Shown here: positions 8,186 to 16,283 of the stretch, piece after piece
Numbering within the stretch: position 1 is the stretch's first letter
How the letters are laid out: each line of letters begins with the position of its first letter
Source: Chloroflexota bacterium
Lineage (GTDB): Bacteria > Chloroflexota > Dehalococcoidia > E44-bin15
Assembly (NCBI GenBank): GCA_030626475.1
Contig: DAOUOW010000007.1
Coordinates: forward strand, 1 to 34,729
Reading direction: 5' to 3'
DNA length: 34,729 nucleotides
Translations under genes and position numbers: made by a program
Notes under the pieces: generated by a model
What the model saw: the letters and a program-made list of their open reading frames with translations, nothing else
Database searches by the model: none
Told to the model about the DNA's origin: nothing

Positions 8186-10381
8186 TTGGAGCACTGCGTG
8201 CTAAAAGAAAATGAGCTGGTGATAGTGAGCGATGAGCTCGGAGATATGCCCCCGGTGCGGCGCAGGCTGGGACTGTACTACCGGGATACACGTTATCTCG
8301 CTTTGTTCCAAATGACCATCGATGGACAGCGGCCGCGGCTCCTCTCCTCTTCCAGCGAGCAGAATTATGTCTGCGACATCCAGCTGGCAAACCCCACCAT
8401 CGAGCTTCCCGATGGCAACACTGCCCTGGCCAGGACCATCAGCATCAGGCGCAGCCGCTTCCTCAAGGATGGGCTCCACGAGCGCATCAGCTTCTACAAC
8501 CATAATAGGTTCGCCGTTCCACTAAAGGTAACCATAACCTTAGGCAGCGATTTCTGTGATATCTTTGAGGTCAGGGGCTGGGACAGGGAGACGAGGGGAA
8601 CCATCAATCCGCCAACCTTCAGCGATTCCCGTTTGACCCTCAGCTATGAGGGATTGGATGGGGTGAAGCGGTACACTGAAATCCTGTTCGATGTGGCGCC
8701 ATCAAGGGTTGAGATTGAGGAGCGCCCCCCTGAGCCAGTGCTTCGCCGTTCCAGCACCTTCCTCCCCGAAGCCACAGATACCGCCACCATGACCGTTTAC
8801 CTCCCCAGCTCCGCCGTTTTGAGCTGGGATCTGACCCTGATGCCGGGGAGGGCTCACTCTATCAGCCTCCAGATTGTACCCGGAGAAGGGGAGCTGTCCC
8901 CTAGCATGGAACCGTTCAATAAGAGCCTGAGCCAATTGCGCAATTCCTATCAAGATTGGCTCAGCCAGTGCACCAAGCTGGAAACCGACAACGAGCTCTT
9001 CAATCGCTTGATGGAGAGAAGCGCCCGCGACCTCCGCCTGCTCCTGGAGTTCACCCCCGAGGGGCCGGTGCCCGCAGCCGGCATACCCTGGTTTGCCTGC
9101 ATCTTTGGCCGTGACAGCCTCATCACCTCCCTTCAGACGCTGATGCTCAATCCCCACATCGCCGTGAGCACGTTGCGCTTCCTGGCAAACCATCAGGGGA
9201 AAAAGGTAGACCCCTGGCATGACGAGGAGCCGGGGAGGATCCTTCACGAGATGCGCAAGGGGGAGATGGCAAAACTGGGAGAGATCCCCCATGACACCTA
9301 TTATGGCAGCGTGGACTCGACGCCTCTTTTCTTGATCCTCTTTGCCGAGACCATGAAGTGGCTGGACGACGACCACTTATACCAAGAGGTCCTTCCTGCA
9401 GCCAAGCTGGCACTGGAGTGGATGGAGCGCTATGGTGACCTCGATGGCGATGGCTATCTGGAATACCTTACCCGCTCTCCTGGCGGCATCAGAGACCAGG
9501 GATGGAAGGATGGCCACAGCGCGATAACCTATCCCGATGGCACCCCTGTGGATCCCCCCCTAGCTCTGGTGGAGGTGCAGGGCTATGCCTACAAGGCGAT
9601 GCGGGAGATGGCAGAGCTGCTTCACCACAAGGGGGAGGCCTCCTTTGCCCAGGAGCTAAGCCAAAGGGCTGCCAAGCTAAAGGAGAATTTCAATCGCGAC
9701 TTCTGGCTGGAGAACAAGCACCTCTTTGCCCAGGGACTGGACTCCAAAAAGAGACCCGTGGAAACCATGACCTCCAATCCCGGTCACTGCCTCTTCTGTG
9801 ACATTGTCGATGAGGACAAGGCACGGCATCTGGTGCTGCGCCTCACATCAACTGACATGGCCAGTGGCTGGGGAATCAGAACGGTGAGCAGCAGGACAGC
9901 AAAATACAATCCCATGAGCTACCACAACGGGAGCATCTGGCCTCACGATAACTCCCTTATCGTGGCCGGGATGAGGCGCTACGGTTATCACTGGGAAGCA
10001 GAGGAGATCACGACCCAGCTCTTCCAGGCCAGTCTTTTCTTTCCCTCCAGTCGTTTGCCCGAGCTCTTCTGCGGCTTCAGCCTCGACCGCGAGGCCCACT
10101 CCACCCCGGCAGAGTATCCAGTAAGCTGCAGTCCACAGGCATGGGCTGCGGGTAGCGCTATCCTCCTCTTCCAGTCGATGCTTGGGCTTCGGGTAGATGC
10201 CGCTTCAAAGAGGCTTTTTCTAACTCCAAAGCTACCGGAGTGGCTGGCACATGCCTCAGTGCGAAATCTTCGTGTTGGCCGGGGAACCATCGATCTCTAC
10301 TTTGAACGGCACGGGGAGGAAACCAGCTTCCAAATAACCGAAAACGCGGCTGGCTTTGAGGTCGTAATTCCCTCTCGCTAA
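8186..10381 (+). CDS. Glycogen-debranching-type amylo-alpha-1,6-glucosidase (GH133-like)
   Basis: This 731-residue protein has an N-terminal beta-rich domain of the bacterial GDE_N type (SDELGDMPPVRRRLGLYYRDTRYL). Its (alpha/alpha)6 catalytic domain resembles amylo-alpha-1,6-glucosidases. Conserved stretches are PWFACIFGRDSLITSLQ near residue 300, GDLDGDGYLEY and GIRDQGWKDG near 420-435, and YHNGSIWPHDNSLI near 580. Such enzymes remove alpha-1,6-linked glucose from limit dextrins. The start is TTG with AAAGGGG 5 nt upstream, 15 nt after the GT4 gene. Its TAA overlaps the stop codon of the convergent M16 gene. The substrate is not proven, because related proteins act on other glucosides. Confidence 0.88.
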   Translation: MEHCVLKENELVIVSDELGDMPPVRRRLGLYYRDTRYLALFQMTIDGQRPRLLSSSSEQNYVCDIQLANPTIELPDGNTALARTISIRRSRFLKDGLHERISFYNHNRFAVPLKVTITLGSDFCDIFEVRGWDRETRGTINPPTFSDSRLTLSYEGLDGVKRYTEILFDVAPSRVEIEERPPEPVLRRSSTFLPEATDTATMTVYLPSSAVLSWDLTLMPGRAHSISLQIVPGEGELSPSMEPFNKSLSQLRNSYQDWLSQCTKLETDNELFNRLMERSARDLRLLLEFTPEGPVPAAGIPWFACIFGRDSLITSLQTLMLNPHIAVSTLRFLANHQGKKVDPWHDEEPGRILHEMRKGEMAKLGEIPHDTYYGSVDSTPLFLILFAETMKWLDDDHLYQEVLPAAKLALEWMERYGDLDGDGYLEYLTRSPGGIRDQGWKDGHSAITYPDGTPVDPPLALVEVQGYAYKAMREMAELLHHKGEASFAQELSQRAAKLKENFNRDFWLENKHLFAQGLDSKKRPVETMTSNPGHCLFCDIVDEDKARHLVLRLTSTDMASGWGIRTVSSRTAKYNPMSYHNGSIWPHDNSLIVAGMRRYGYHWEAEEITTQLFQASLFFPSSRLPELFCGFSLDREAHSTPAEYPVSCSPQAWAAGSAILLFQSMLGLRVDAASKRLFLTPKLPEWLAHASVRNLRVGRGTIDLYFERHGEETSFQITENAAGFEVVIPSR

Positions 10382-11640
10382 AGCTGGAGCAGGCGGTGGA
10401 GGCGGTCCTCACCAGCGATGGGACCAACAATGGCGAGGTTAAGATTCTCGATAGTGAATAACTCTCGTGCCACCCGCTCCAGATCACCGAGAGCGATGGC
10501 ATCGATTATGGAAACAATTTCATCCACAGTGCGAATGCGCCCGGTCAAAAGCTCCTGACCCCCCAGCCAACTGGCGACACTCCTGGTGTCCTCCATCCGC
10601 AGCAGGAGACGTCCCTTGGCCATCTCCTTAGCCTTGACCAGCTCAACCTCAGGGACCCCATCCTTAAGCCGGCGCAGCTCCTCTAAAATGGCCTCGATTG
10701 CAGTATCGATACGCCTGAGGTCAACCCCAGCATAAATGGTTACCGCGCCTGAATCCAAGAAATGCTCTACATAGCTATGGATATCATAGGCCAGCCCCCG
10801 CTTCTCACGAATCTCCAAATACAGGCGACTGCTCATCCCCTCACCCAGGATCACGTTCAAAAGATCGAGGTTAAAGCGGTCAGGGTGAAGATAGGATAGT
10901 CCTCGCAGGGCAAAGCAGAGATGAGCCTGCTCCGTATCCCTGTGCTCCAAGCGCAGGCGGGGTGCCTCCTGGCTGTCCTGGGCCGGAAACCAGAGCCGGG
11001 GGGCGCCCTGAGCCCAGTCATCGAAGGCAGCGCTGACGCTGGCCAGGACCTCCTCATGACTGATATCGCCGGCAACGCTGACCACAGCATTGTTGGCCAC
11101 ATACTGGCGGGCGTGGTAGCCAAGAAGTGCATCTCGACTGAGAATGCTCACCGTCTCCTTGCTCCCGGCAACATCGCGCCCCAGGGGCTGGTCAGGCCAA
11201 AGCACCTCATCGATGAGCAAATTTACCCGATACTGAGGGGAATCCATGCTCATATTGAGCTCTTCGATAATCACCTGGCGTTCCCTCTCCATATCCTGGA
11301 CATCGAATTTGGAGTGCCTGAGCATATCGACCATTACATCCAGGGCAAGCGGGAAATGGGGACGGGCCACCTTGCACCAGAAGACGGTGAGCTCCTTATC
11401 GGTGCCCCCGTTGAGCATGCCACCAACCCCCTCGATAGCCTCCGAGACCTCCTTTGCTGTAGCTCGCCTTTCGGTGCCCTTAAAGCAGAGATGCTCGATA
11501 AAGTGAGAGGTCCCCGCCTCCTCCACCGTCTCGTAACGGGAACCAGCGCCGATGAAAATGGTGACACCCACCGAAAGGGTATGGGGCATGGAACTGGTGA
11601 TAACACGAAGCCCATTCTTGAGAACACTCTTCTGGTACAA
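10378..11640 (-). CDS. M16 family zinc metallopeptidase
   Basis: This 420-residue member of the pitrilysin/processing-peptidase family carries the inverted zinc motif HFIEH about 45 residues in, with the distal Glu in IIEELNM. The C-terminal half has REKRGLAYDIHSY, the substrate-binding Arg/Tyr motif. It contains one active and one inactive M16 lobe, the usual size. TTG at 11640 is the likely start: TGAGGTG sits just upstream and a consensus promoter places transcription start near 11650. An upstream in-frame ATG at 11757 would lie before the promoter. It has no signal peptide. It is monocistronic and converges on the glucosidase gene with overlapping stop codons. Confidence 0.9.
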   Translation of the reverse strand: MYQKSVLKNGLRVITSSMPHTLSVGVTIFIGAGSRYETVEEAGTSHFIEHLCFKGTERRATAKEVSEAIEGVGGMLNGGTDKELTVFWCKVARPHFPLALDVMVDMLRHSKFDVQDMERERQVIIEELNMSMDSPQYRVNLLIDEVLWPDQPLGRDVAGSKETVSILSRDALLGYHARQYVANNAVVSVAGDISHEEVLASVSAAFDDWAQGAPRLWFPAQDSQEAPRLRLEHRDTEQAHLCFALRGLSYLHPDRFNLDLLNVILGEGMSSRLYLEIREKRGLAYDIHSYVEHFLDSGAVTIYAGVDLRRIDTAIEAILEELRRLKDGVPEVELVKAKEMAKGRLLLRMEDTRSVASWLGGQELLTGRIRTVDEIVSIIDAIALGDLERVARELFTIENLNLAIVGPIAGEDRLHRLLQL

Positions 11641-11656
11641 CTTACACCTCAGGCAA

Positions 11657-11685
11657 ATTCTAGCCACCTGCCCCCACCCTGTCAA
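11657..11685 (-). promoter_or_regulatory. Promoter of the M16 peptidase gene
   Basis: TTGACA (11685-11680), a 17-nt spacer and TAGAAT (11662-11657) on the minus strand. Predicted start of transcription is near 11650, leaving a leader of about 10 nt that just contains the Shine-Dalgarno sequence. It fixes the TTG at 11640 as the translation start. Confidence 0.75.
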
Positions 11686-11701
11686 CTTGATTCCCCCGTG
11701 G

Positions 11702-11730
11702 TTGACTTTGATTGGCTCAGTTGCTAATAT
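11702..11730 (+). promoter_or_regulatory. Candidate promoter for the MBL-lysA-holB-ricT genes
   Basis: TTGACT (11702-11707), 17 nt, TAATAT (11725-11730) on the plus strand, about 48 nt before the TTG start at 11778. It is divergent from the M16 promoter. Confidence 0.55.
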
Positions 11731-11777
11731 GCTAAGATAGCAATCCATTAGGCTCAAAGAACAAAAAGAGGCGGCAC

Positions 11778-12584
11778 TTGGAAATCATCCCTGGCGTTCA
11801 CTCTATTCCTGTGGGCAGCAGTCCTTTCATGGGCTTTTTCGCGCCCAACGTCTATCTTGTGGTCGATAGTGAGGGGGCGCTTATCGACTCAGGATATGGC
11901 GATGAGGAATCGGTGGGCTCCAGGCTGGATTATGTCAACAGCTTCGCCGAGCTCAGGCTAGCCTATATCCTCATCACCCACGCTCACCCCGACCATCTTG
12001 GCGGGGCAAGGAGGATCAAGGAGAGTACAGGGGCGCACATCGTCCTCCATCCCGCAGAGACAAGAGCTGCCGATGTCTCAGCAGACAAGCTTGTGGAGGA
12101 AGGCGATGTCTTGACTCTCGATGGCGCTAGCCTGGAGGTGCTCCACACCCCAGGGCACAGTCCGGGGCATGTCTGTTTTCTGCTCAAAGAAAAGAGGATT
12201 CTTTTCTCCGGGGATCATGTTCTGGGCATGGGCACCACCGCGATGAGTCCACCACAGGGCGACATGGCTCAGTATATCGATTCGCTACGGAAGCTCCTCG
12301 ATTACGATATTGAAATGATCTGTCCCGGACATGGACCTCCGATAACAGCGCCGCGGCAAAAGCTGGAGGAGCTGATCCAGCATCGCCTCGACCGAGAGCA
12401 GCAGGTGCTCAATGGATTGAGGCGAGGAAAGACAACGGTCAAGGAGCTTGTGGCTGCGATCTACCCCGAGCTGGATAGCCGCCTCCACCAAGCTGCCCAA
12501 GGACAGGTTCTAGCCCACCTGATAAAGCTGGAGCGAGAGGGTAAGGCGAGGCCACGGGAAAGCGCCGGTTACACCATCAACTAG
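11778..12584 (+). CDS. MBL-fold metallo-hydrolase (LACTB2-like)
   Basis: This metallo-beta-lactamase fold protein has 268 residues. The metal ligands are in THAHPDH (about 72-78), HTPGHSPGH (about 122-130), FSGDH (about 145) and CPGHGP (about 185). The C-terminal 70 residues, with a helical linker and VLAHLIKLEREGKA, match the winged-helix tail of the LACTB2 group. Some members of that group act as endoribonucleases. No beta-lactam role is implied. It uses a TTG start after AGAGGCGG. lysA follows 31 nt downstream on the same strand. Confidence 0.87.
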   Translation: MEIIPGVHSIPVGSSPFMGFFAPNVYLVVDSEGALIDSGYGDEESVGSRLDYVNSFAELRLAYILITHAHPDHLGGARRIKESTGAHIVLHPAETRAADVSADKLVEEGDVLTLDGASLEVLHTPGHSPGHVCFLLKEKRILFSGDHVLGMGTTAMSPPQGDMAQYIDSLRKLLDYDIEMICPGHGPPITAPRQKLEELIQHRLDREQQVLNGLRRGKTTVKELVAAIYPELDSRLHQAAQGQVLAHLIKLEREGKARPRESAGYTIN

Positions 12585-12615
12585 CCCCCAAATTAGCACC
12601 TAGAAAGAGATAGCA

Positions 12616-13920
12616 ATGGGCACGATTTCCTTATTCCCCCAGAGCGCCGAGGTCAATAGTGAAAATCATCTCCTCCTCGGTGGCTGCGACAGCATCAAGC
12701 TAGCTGAGGAGTTTGGCACCCCCCTCTATGTATTTGACGAGGCTGCCCTCAGGGAAAAGTGCGCCCAGTACCGGCAGGAATTTGGCCAGCGCTACCCCAA
12801 CACCCTGATCATTTATGCCTGTAAAGCATTTATCAACAAGGCGCTGGCGCTTGTCTTTATCGAAGAGGGCCTGGGGCTGGATGTGGTATCTGGAGGGGAA
12901 CTTGCCATCGCCAGATCGGTGGGCTTCCCCATGAAGAGGGTCTATTTTCATGGAAATAATAAATCGCGCTCGGAGCTGGAGCTGGCGCTCGAGTGGGGGG
13001 TGGGTCGCATTGTGGTCGACAACTTCAACGAGCTTGCGTTATTGAATGAGGTGGCAAAAAAGGCGGGGGCAAGCCAAGAAATCCTGCTCCGCCTCACTCC
13101 CGGGGTCGACCCCCATACCCATGCCTACACCACAACCGGGGCAGTGGATAGCAAGTTTGGCTTTCCTATCACTCAAGCTGAGGAGGCCATAAGTAGGGCG
13201 ATGTCGTCCTCTTTTTTGAACCTTATCGGACTTCACTTTCACATCGGCTCCCAGATTTCGGAGCTAGACCCCTATAGGGAGGCGATAGCGATCGTGCTCG
13301 GCTTCGCCGCCGAGATGAGAGCAAGATATGGTTTCGGGCTCAAGGAATTCAGCCCCGGGGGAGGGCTGGGCATCACCCATAGCCAGGATTCCCCCACACC
13401 CAGCATCGCTGATTTCGCCCATGCTATCACCTCCACCGTTCTCGATAAATGTAGCGAGCTAGGTCTGGAGCAGCCGCAGCTCATCGTGGAGCCGGGAAGG
13501 TCTATCGCCGGTCCGGCAGGGGTAGCCCTTTACACCGTGGGGGCGATAAAGGAGATCTCCGGGGTGCGAAAATACGTCTCCGTAGATGGGGGCATGGCGG
13601 ATAACATTCGCCCCGCCCTCTACGGCACCAAATATGAGGCGCTAGTGGCCAACAAGGTGGAAGGTAGTGAATTGGAGCGGGTCACCATCGCGGGCAAGTT
13701 CTGCCAATCGGGGGACATCCTGATCAGGGACATCGACCTGCCCACAGTTGAGCCTGGCGATATCATCGCCGTGCCCTGCTGCGGCGCCTATTGCCTTTCC
13801 ATGGCAAGTAATTACAACGCCTCCCAAAAGCCAGCTATCGTCCTGGTTAAGGGGGGAAGGGCACGGCTCATTCGGCGCCGCGAGAGCTACGAGGATTTGA
13901 TGAGCTACGATGTGGTATGA
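12616..13920 (+). CDS. lysA: Diaminopimelate decarboxylase
   Basis: LysA catalyses the PLP-dependent decarboxylation of meso-diaminopimelate to L-lysine, the last step of the DAP pathway. The 434-residue protein is an alanine-racemase-type TIM barrel plus beta domain. The PLP lysine is in IYACKAF near residue 72, with HFHIGSQI near 207, the phosphate-binding GGGLG near 250, EPGRSIAG near 295, and VDGGMADNIRPALYG near 330. The DAP-binding Cys is probably in VPCCGAY near 395. The length is usual for the family. A purine-rich AAAGAGA precedes the ATG. holB starts 9 nt after its stop, so they share a transcript. Confidence 0.96.
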   Translation: MGTISLFPQSAEVNSENHLLLGGCDSIKLAEEFGTPLYVFDEAALREKCAQYRQEFGQRYPNTLIIYACKAFINKALALVFIEEGLGLDVVSGGELAIARSVGFPMKRVYFHGNNKSRSELELALEWGVGRIVVDNFNELALLNEVAKKAGASQEILLRLTPGVDPHTHAYTTTGAVDSKFGFPITQAEEAISRAMSSSFLNLIGLHFHIGSQISELDPYREAIAIVLGFAAEMRARYGFGLKEFSPGGGLGITHSQDSPTPSIADFAHAITSTVLDKCSELGLEQPQLIVEPGRSIAGPAGVALYTVGAIKEISGVRKYVSVDGGMADNIRPALYGTKYEALVANKVEGSELERVTIAGKFCQSGDILIRDIDLPTVEPGDIIAVPCCGAYCLSMASNYNASQKPAIVLVKGGRARLIRRRESYEDLMSYDVV

Positions 13921-13929
13921 GGCAAAAAC

Positions 13930-14946
13930 ATGTGGCAGATAGTGGGACACGAGAGAGCGGTCAGCCTGTTGGATAACAGCCTAAAGGGTGAAAAACTCCC
14001 CCATGCCTACCTCTTTGTCGGTCCCAAGCATGTGGGGAAGATGACCCTGGCCATAAATCTGGCCCAGGCGCTCAACTGCGATGACGACGAAAAGCCCTGC
14101 GGCCAGTGCCGGCAGTGTCTCAGGATTTCCGCCGGGAGGCATGCCGACGTCCAGGTGATAGCCGTCAATGACAGGACGGAGATCGGGATCGACCACATCA
14201 GGGAGATGCAACATGAAGCCAGTCTCATGCCCTTTGAGGGTAGGAATCGTGTTTTTATCATCGATGGCGCCGAACATCTCTCCCATGAGGCCTCAAACTG
14301 TTTGCTCAAGACCCTGGAGGAGCCCCCACCCAATGTCAATATAATCCTGCTGACCGTAAATGAGAGGCTACTTCTGCCCACAGTGCTCTCCCGTTGCCAG
14401 AGGCTGGAGTTGAGACCCCTTTCCGCCTCTGTGGTGGAGCAGGCGCTCATCCATCGCTGGGGCGTCCCCCAGGAGCGGGCCGGGGTCTTTGCTCGGCTCT
14501 CATCGGGTTGCCTCGGTTGGGCGGTCGCCGCCGCCTCAGATGAAGGGCTCTTCAGCGAGCGAGGAGAGAGGCTGGCTACACTCATTCACCTCGCCACAGT
14601 GGGGCGAGGGGAGCGCTTCACCTATGCCGCCGAGCTGGCAAGGCAGTTCAGCAGTGACAGGGAATCAGTTCACGAAGTCCTCTCCCTATGGCTTGGCTGG
14701 TGGCGTGACCTGATGCTGACCAAAGGGGGAAGTGGCAATTTTATCACCAATGTGGACCGAGAGGAAATGCTTCATAGTGAAGCCAAGAAATATAGCTTGG
14801 CCAAGATCAAAGGCTTCATCCAGAGCCTAAACCAGGCAAAGGAGCAACTTGAGCATAACGCCAATCCTCGCCTGGTGCTGGAGGTTCTGATGCTCACCCT
14901 CCCCAGAGGAAAGGAGGCAAAGGAGATAACTCCTTCTAAGATATGA
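13930..14946 (+). CDS. holB: DNA polymerase III delta' subunit
   Basis: HolB is the delta' subunit of the clamp loader that places the sliding clamp at primer ends. The N-terminal AAA+ domain has a modified P-loop, GPKHVGKMT, near residue 32. It is followed by a zinc-binding cysteine cluster (C-x8-C-x2-C-x2-C around CGQCRQC). The Walker B-like strand is VFIIDGAEHLS, and the SRC motif is in LPTVLSRCQRLELRPL near 160. C-terminal helices complete the subunit. The length of 338 residues fits. Its last codons overlap the ATG of ricT by 4 nt (ATGA), the same holB-ricT order as in Bacillus. Confidence 0.93.
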   Translation: MWQIVGHERAVSLLDNSLKGEKLPHAYLFVGPKHVGKMTLAINLAQALNCDDDEKPCGQCRQCLRISAGRHADVQVIAVNDRTEIGIDHIREMQHEASLMPFEGRNRVFIIDGAEHLSHEASNCLLKTLEEPPPNVNIILLTVNERLLLPTVLSRCQRLELRPLSASVVEQALIHRWGVPQERAGVFARLSSGCLGWAVAAASDEGLFSERGERLATLIHLATVGRGERFTYAAELARQFSSDRESVHEVLSLWLGWWRDLMLTKGGSGNFITNVDREEMLHSEAKKYSLAKIKGFIQSLNQAKEQLEHNANPRLVLEVLMLTLPRGKEAKEITPSKI

Positions 14947-15746
14947 AGGAAGTAGTTGGCGTTCGTTTCAAGCGAGCAGGACGGGTACATTATTTTGACC
15001 CCGCAGGCATTGAACTCAACGTGGGCGACTGGGTGGTGGTAGACACCGGGCGCGGCCTTGAGGTGGGCAAGGTGGTCATCGCCCCGAAGCAGGTGGTGGC
15101 TAGCGAGATAACAGAGCCCCTAAAACCGGTGCTACGCCAGGCAAGCGAGGAAGACCTGAGGCAGCAGGAGGAATTCAAGGCCAGAGAGAAGGAGACGCTA
15201 GAGCAAGGCCAGGAGATGGTCGCCCGAGCCAACTTGCCGATGAAGCTCCTCTCCGCAGAATACAACCTTGATGGCACTCGGCTCACCTTCTCCTTCAGTG
15301 CCGAGGGCAGAGTTGACTTCCGCGACCTGCTTAAGGAACTCACCACCACCTTCAAAACCCGCATCGAACTCCGCCAGGTGGGACCCCGGGATCAGGCAAA
15401 ACTGCTGGGGGGCTATGGTAGGTGCGGTCGCCCTCTATGCTGCACCACATGCCTCTCGGAGTTCAGACCCGTGACCATTAGAATGGCCAAGGAGCAGGAA
15501 CTGCCCCTCAACCCGATGAAAATCTCGGGGGTCTGCGGCAGGCTGGTTTGTTGCTTGAGCCATGAATGCGAGCAATATCGAGAAATGAAGCGCAAACTGC
15601 CCGCCGTTGGTCAGCGGGTCACCACCCCGATGGGGACTGCCTCGGTGGTGGGATCAAATCCACTAAAGGAGACGGTGCTGGTAAGGTTGGAGAGCGAGGC
15701 CACAGTGGAGCTGCCCGCCGCCGAGGTCAAGAGCGAGGAGGCCTAA
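14943..15746 (+). CDS. ricT: PSP1/RicT (YaaT) family protein
   Basis: This 267-residue protein with the PSP1 C-terminal domain is homologous to Bacillus YaaT/RicT, part of the Y-complex that binds Fe-S clusters and stimulates RNase Y processing. Two cysteine clusters are visible, GRCGRPLCCTTC near 160 and GVCGRLVCCLSHEC near 198. They fit the cluster-ligating role. The N-terminal region begins VGVRFKRAGRVHYFDPAG. Translational coupling to holB (4-nt overlap) and the holB-ricT order match Gram-positive bacteria. RicA and RicF partners are not present here. Its stop overlaps that of the convergent HNH gene. Confidence 0.92.
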   Translation: MKEVVGVRFKRAGRVHYFDPAGIELNVGDWVVVDTGRGLEVGKVVIAPKQVVASEITEPLKPVLRQASEEDLRQQEEFKAREKETLEQGQEMVARANLPMKLLSAEYNLDGTRLTFSFSAEGRVDFRDLLKELTTTFKTRIELRQVGPRDQAKLLGGYGRCGRPLCCTTCLSEFRPVTIRMAKEQELPLNPMKISGVCGRLVCCLSHECEQYREMKRKLPAVGQRVTTPMGTASVVGSNPLKETVLVRLESEATVELPAAEVKSEEA

Positions 15747-16267
15747 TCTTCCTCCTCCCTCTGCCACAGAGGGAGGAACTGCTGCCACTCATTGTGTCGT
15801 CGCAGGTAATCAGGGGGGATAAAGTAGCCACTAACACGGGGGGTGAACGGCTGGCGGATGAGTTTCATCCCCGCCTCCTGGGGGGTGCGCGCTGCTTTGC
15901 GGTTGTTGCACCGGATACAGGCGCTGACCACATTGTCCCAGACATGCCTGCCCCCCTTATTGCGGGGGATTACATGATCCAGGGTGAGCTCTTTCGTCTG
16001 CCGGCCACAATACTGGCAGGTATATTCGTCCCGCCGCAACACCTCGAGGCGGGTGAGCTTCTTCTCCGGGCGAGGGCGCTTCACCATATAAACGATGCGG
16101 ATCACCGAGGGCATAGGGAAGGAATTATTTGCGGTATGGATCACCCCGCTGCCATTTTCCAGAGCCTCAGCCTTTCCCCGAAGCAGCAATACCACCGCCC
16201 GCCGCACCCGGGAGATATTGAGCGGCTCGTAATTCTGATTCAACACCAGGACCGGGGAATTTACCAT
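15743..16267 (-). CDS. HNH endonuclease family protein
   Basis: A 174-residue protein with a ββα-metal HNH domain in its second half. A CQYC zinc knuckle (about residue 83) is followed by LTLDHVIPRNKGG, WDNVVSACIRCNN and RTPQEAGM. The first 60 residues (PVLVLNQNYEPLNI, RRAVVLLLRGKAEAL) are the conserved N-terminus of a widespread chromosomal HNH family whose cellular role is not known. ATG at 16267 has AGAGGT upstream, and a longer ORF to 16339 would overlap the upstream ATPase gene. It sits 16 nt after the DnaC-like gene, so it is the last gene of the rplI-dnaB operon. No toxin or restriction partner is seen. Confidence 0.9.
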   Translation of the reverse strand: MVNSPVLVLNQNYEPLNISRVRRAVVLLLRGKAEALENGSGVIHTANNSFPMPSVIRIVYMVKRPRPEKKLTRLEVLRRDEYTCQYCGRQTKELTLDHVIPRNKGGRHVWDNVVSACIRCNNRKAARTPQEAGMKLIRQPFTPRVSGYFIPPDYLRRHNEWQQFLPLWQREEED

Positions 16268-16283
16268 CGGGAAATACCTCTGT

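Noticed and set aside
11246-11740. Open frames opposite the M16 peptidase
   Set aside because: They share no recognisable motif, and their third-codon pattern follows from the M16 coding frame.
11778-12584. Beta-lactamase
   Set aside because: The metal motif is shared by the whole MBL fold, while the C-terminal winged-helix tail and lack of a signal peptide point to the LACTB2 group.
15743-16267. Mobile intron or restriction endonuclease
   Set aside because: The HNH protein sits in a conserved replication operon with no intron, methylase or inteins around it, and its N-terminus matches a chromosomal family.
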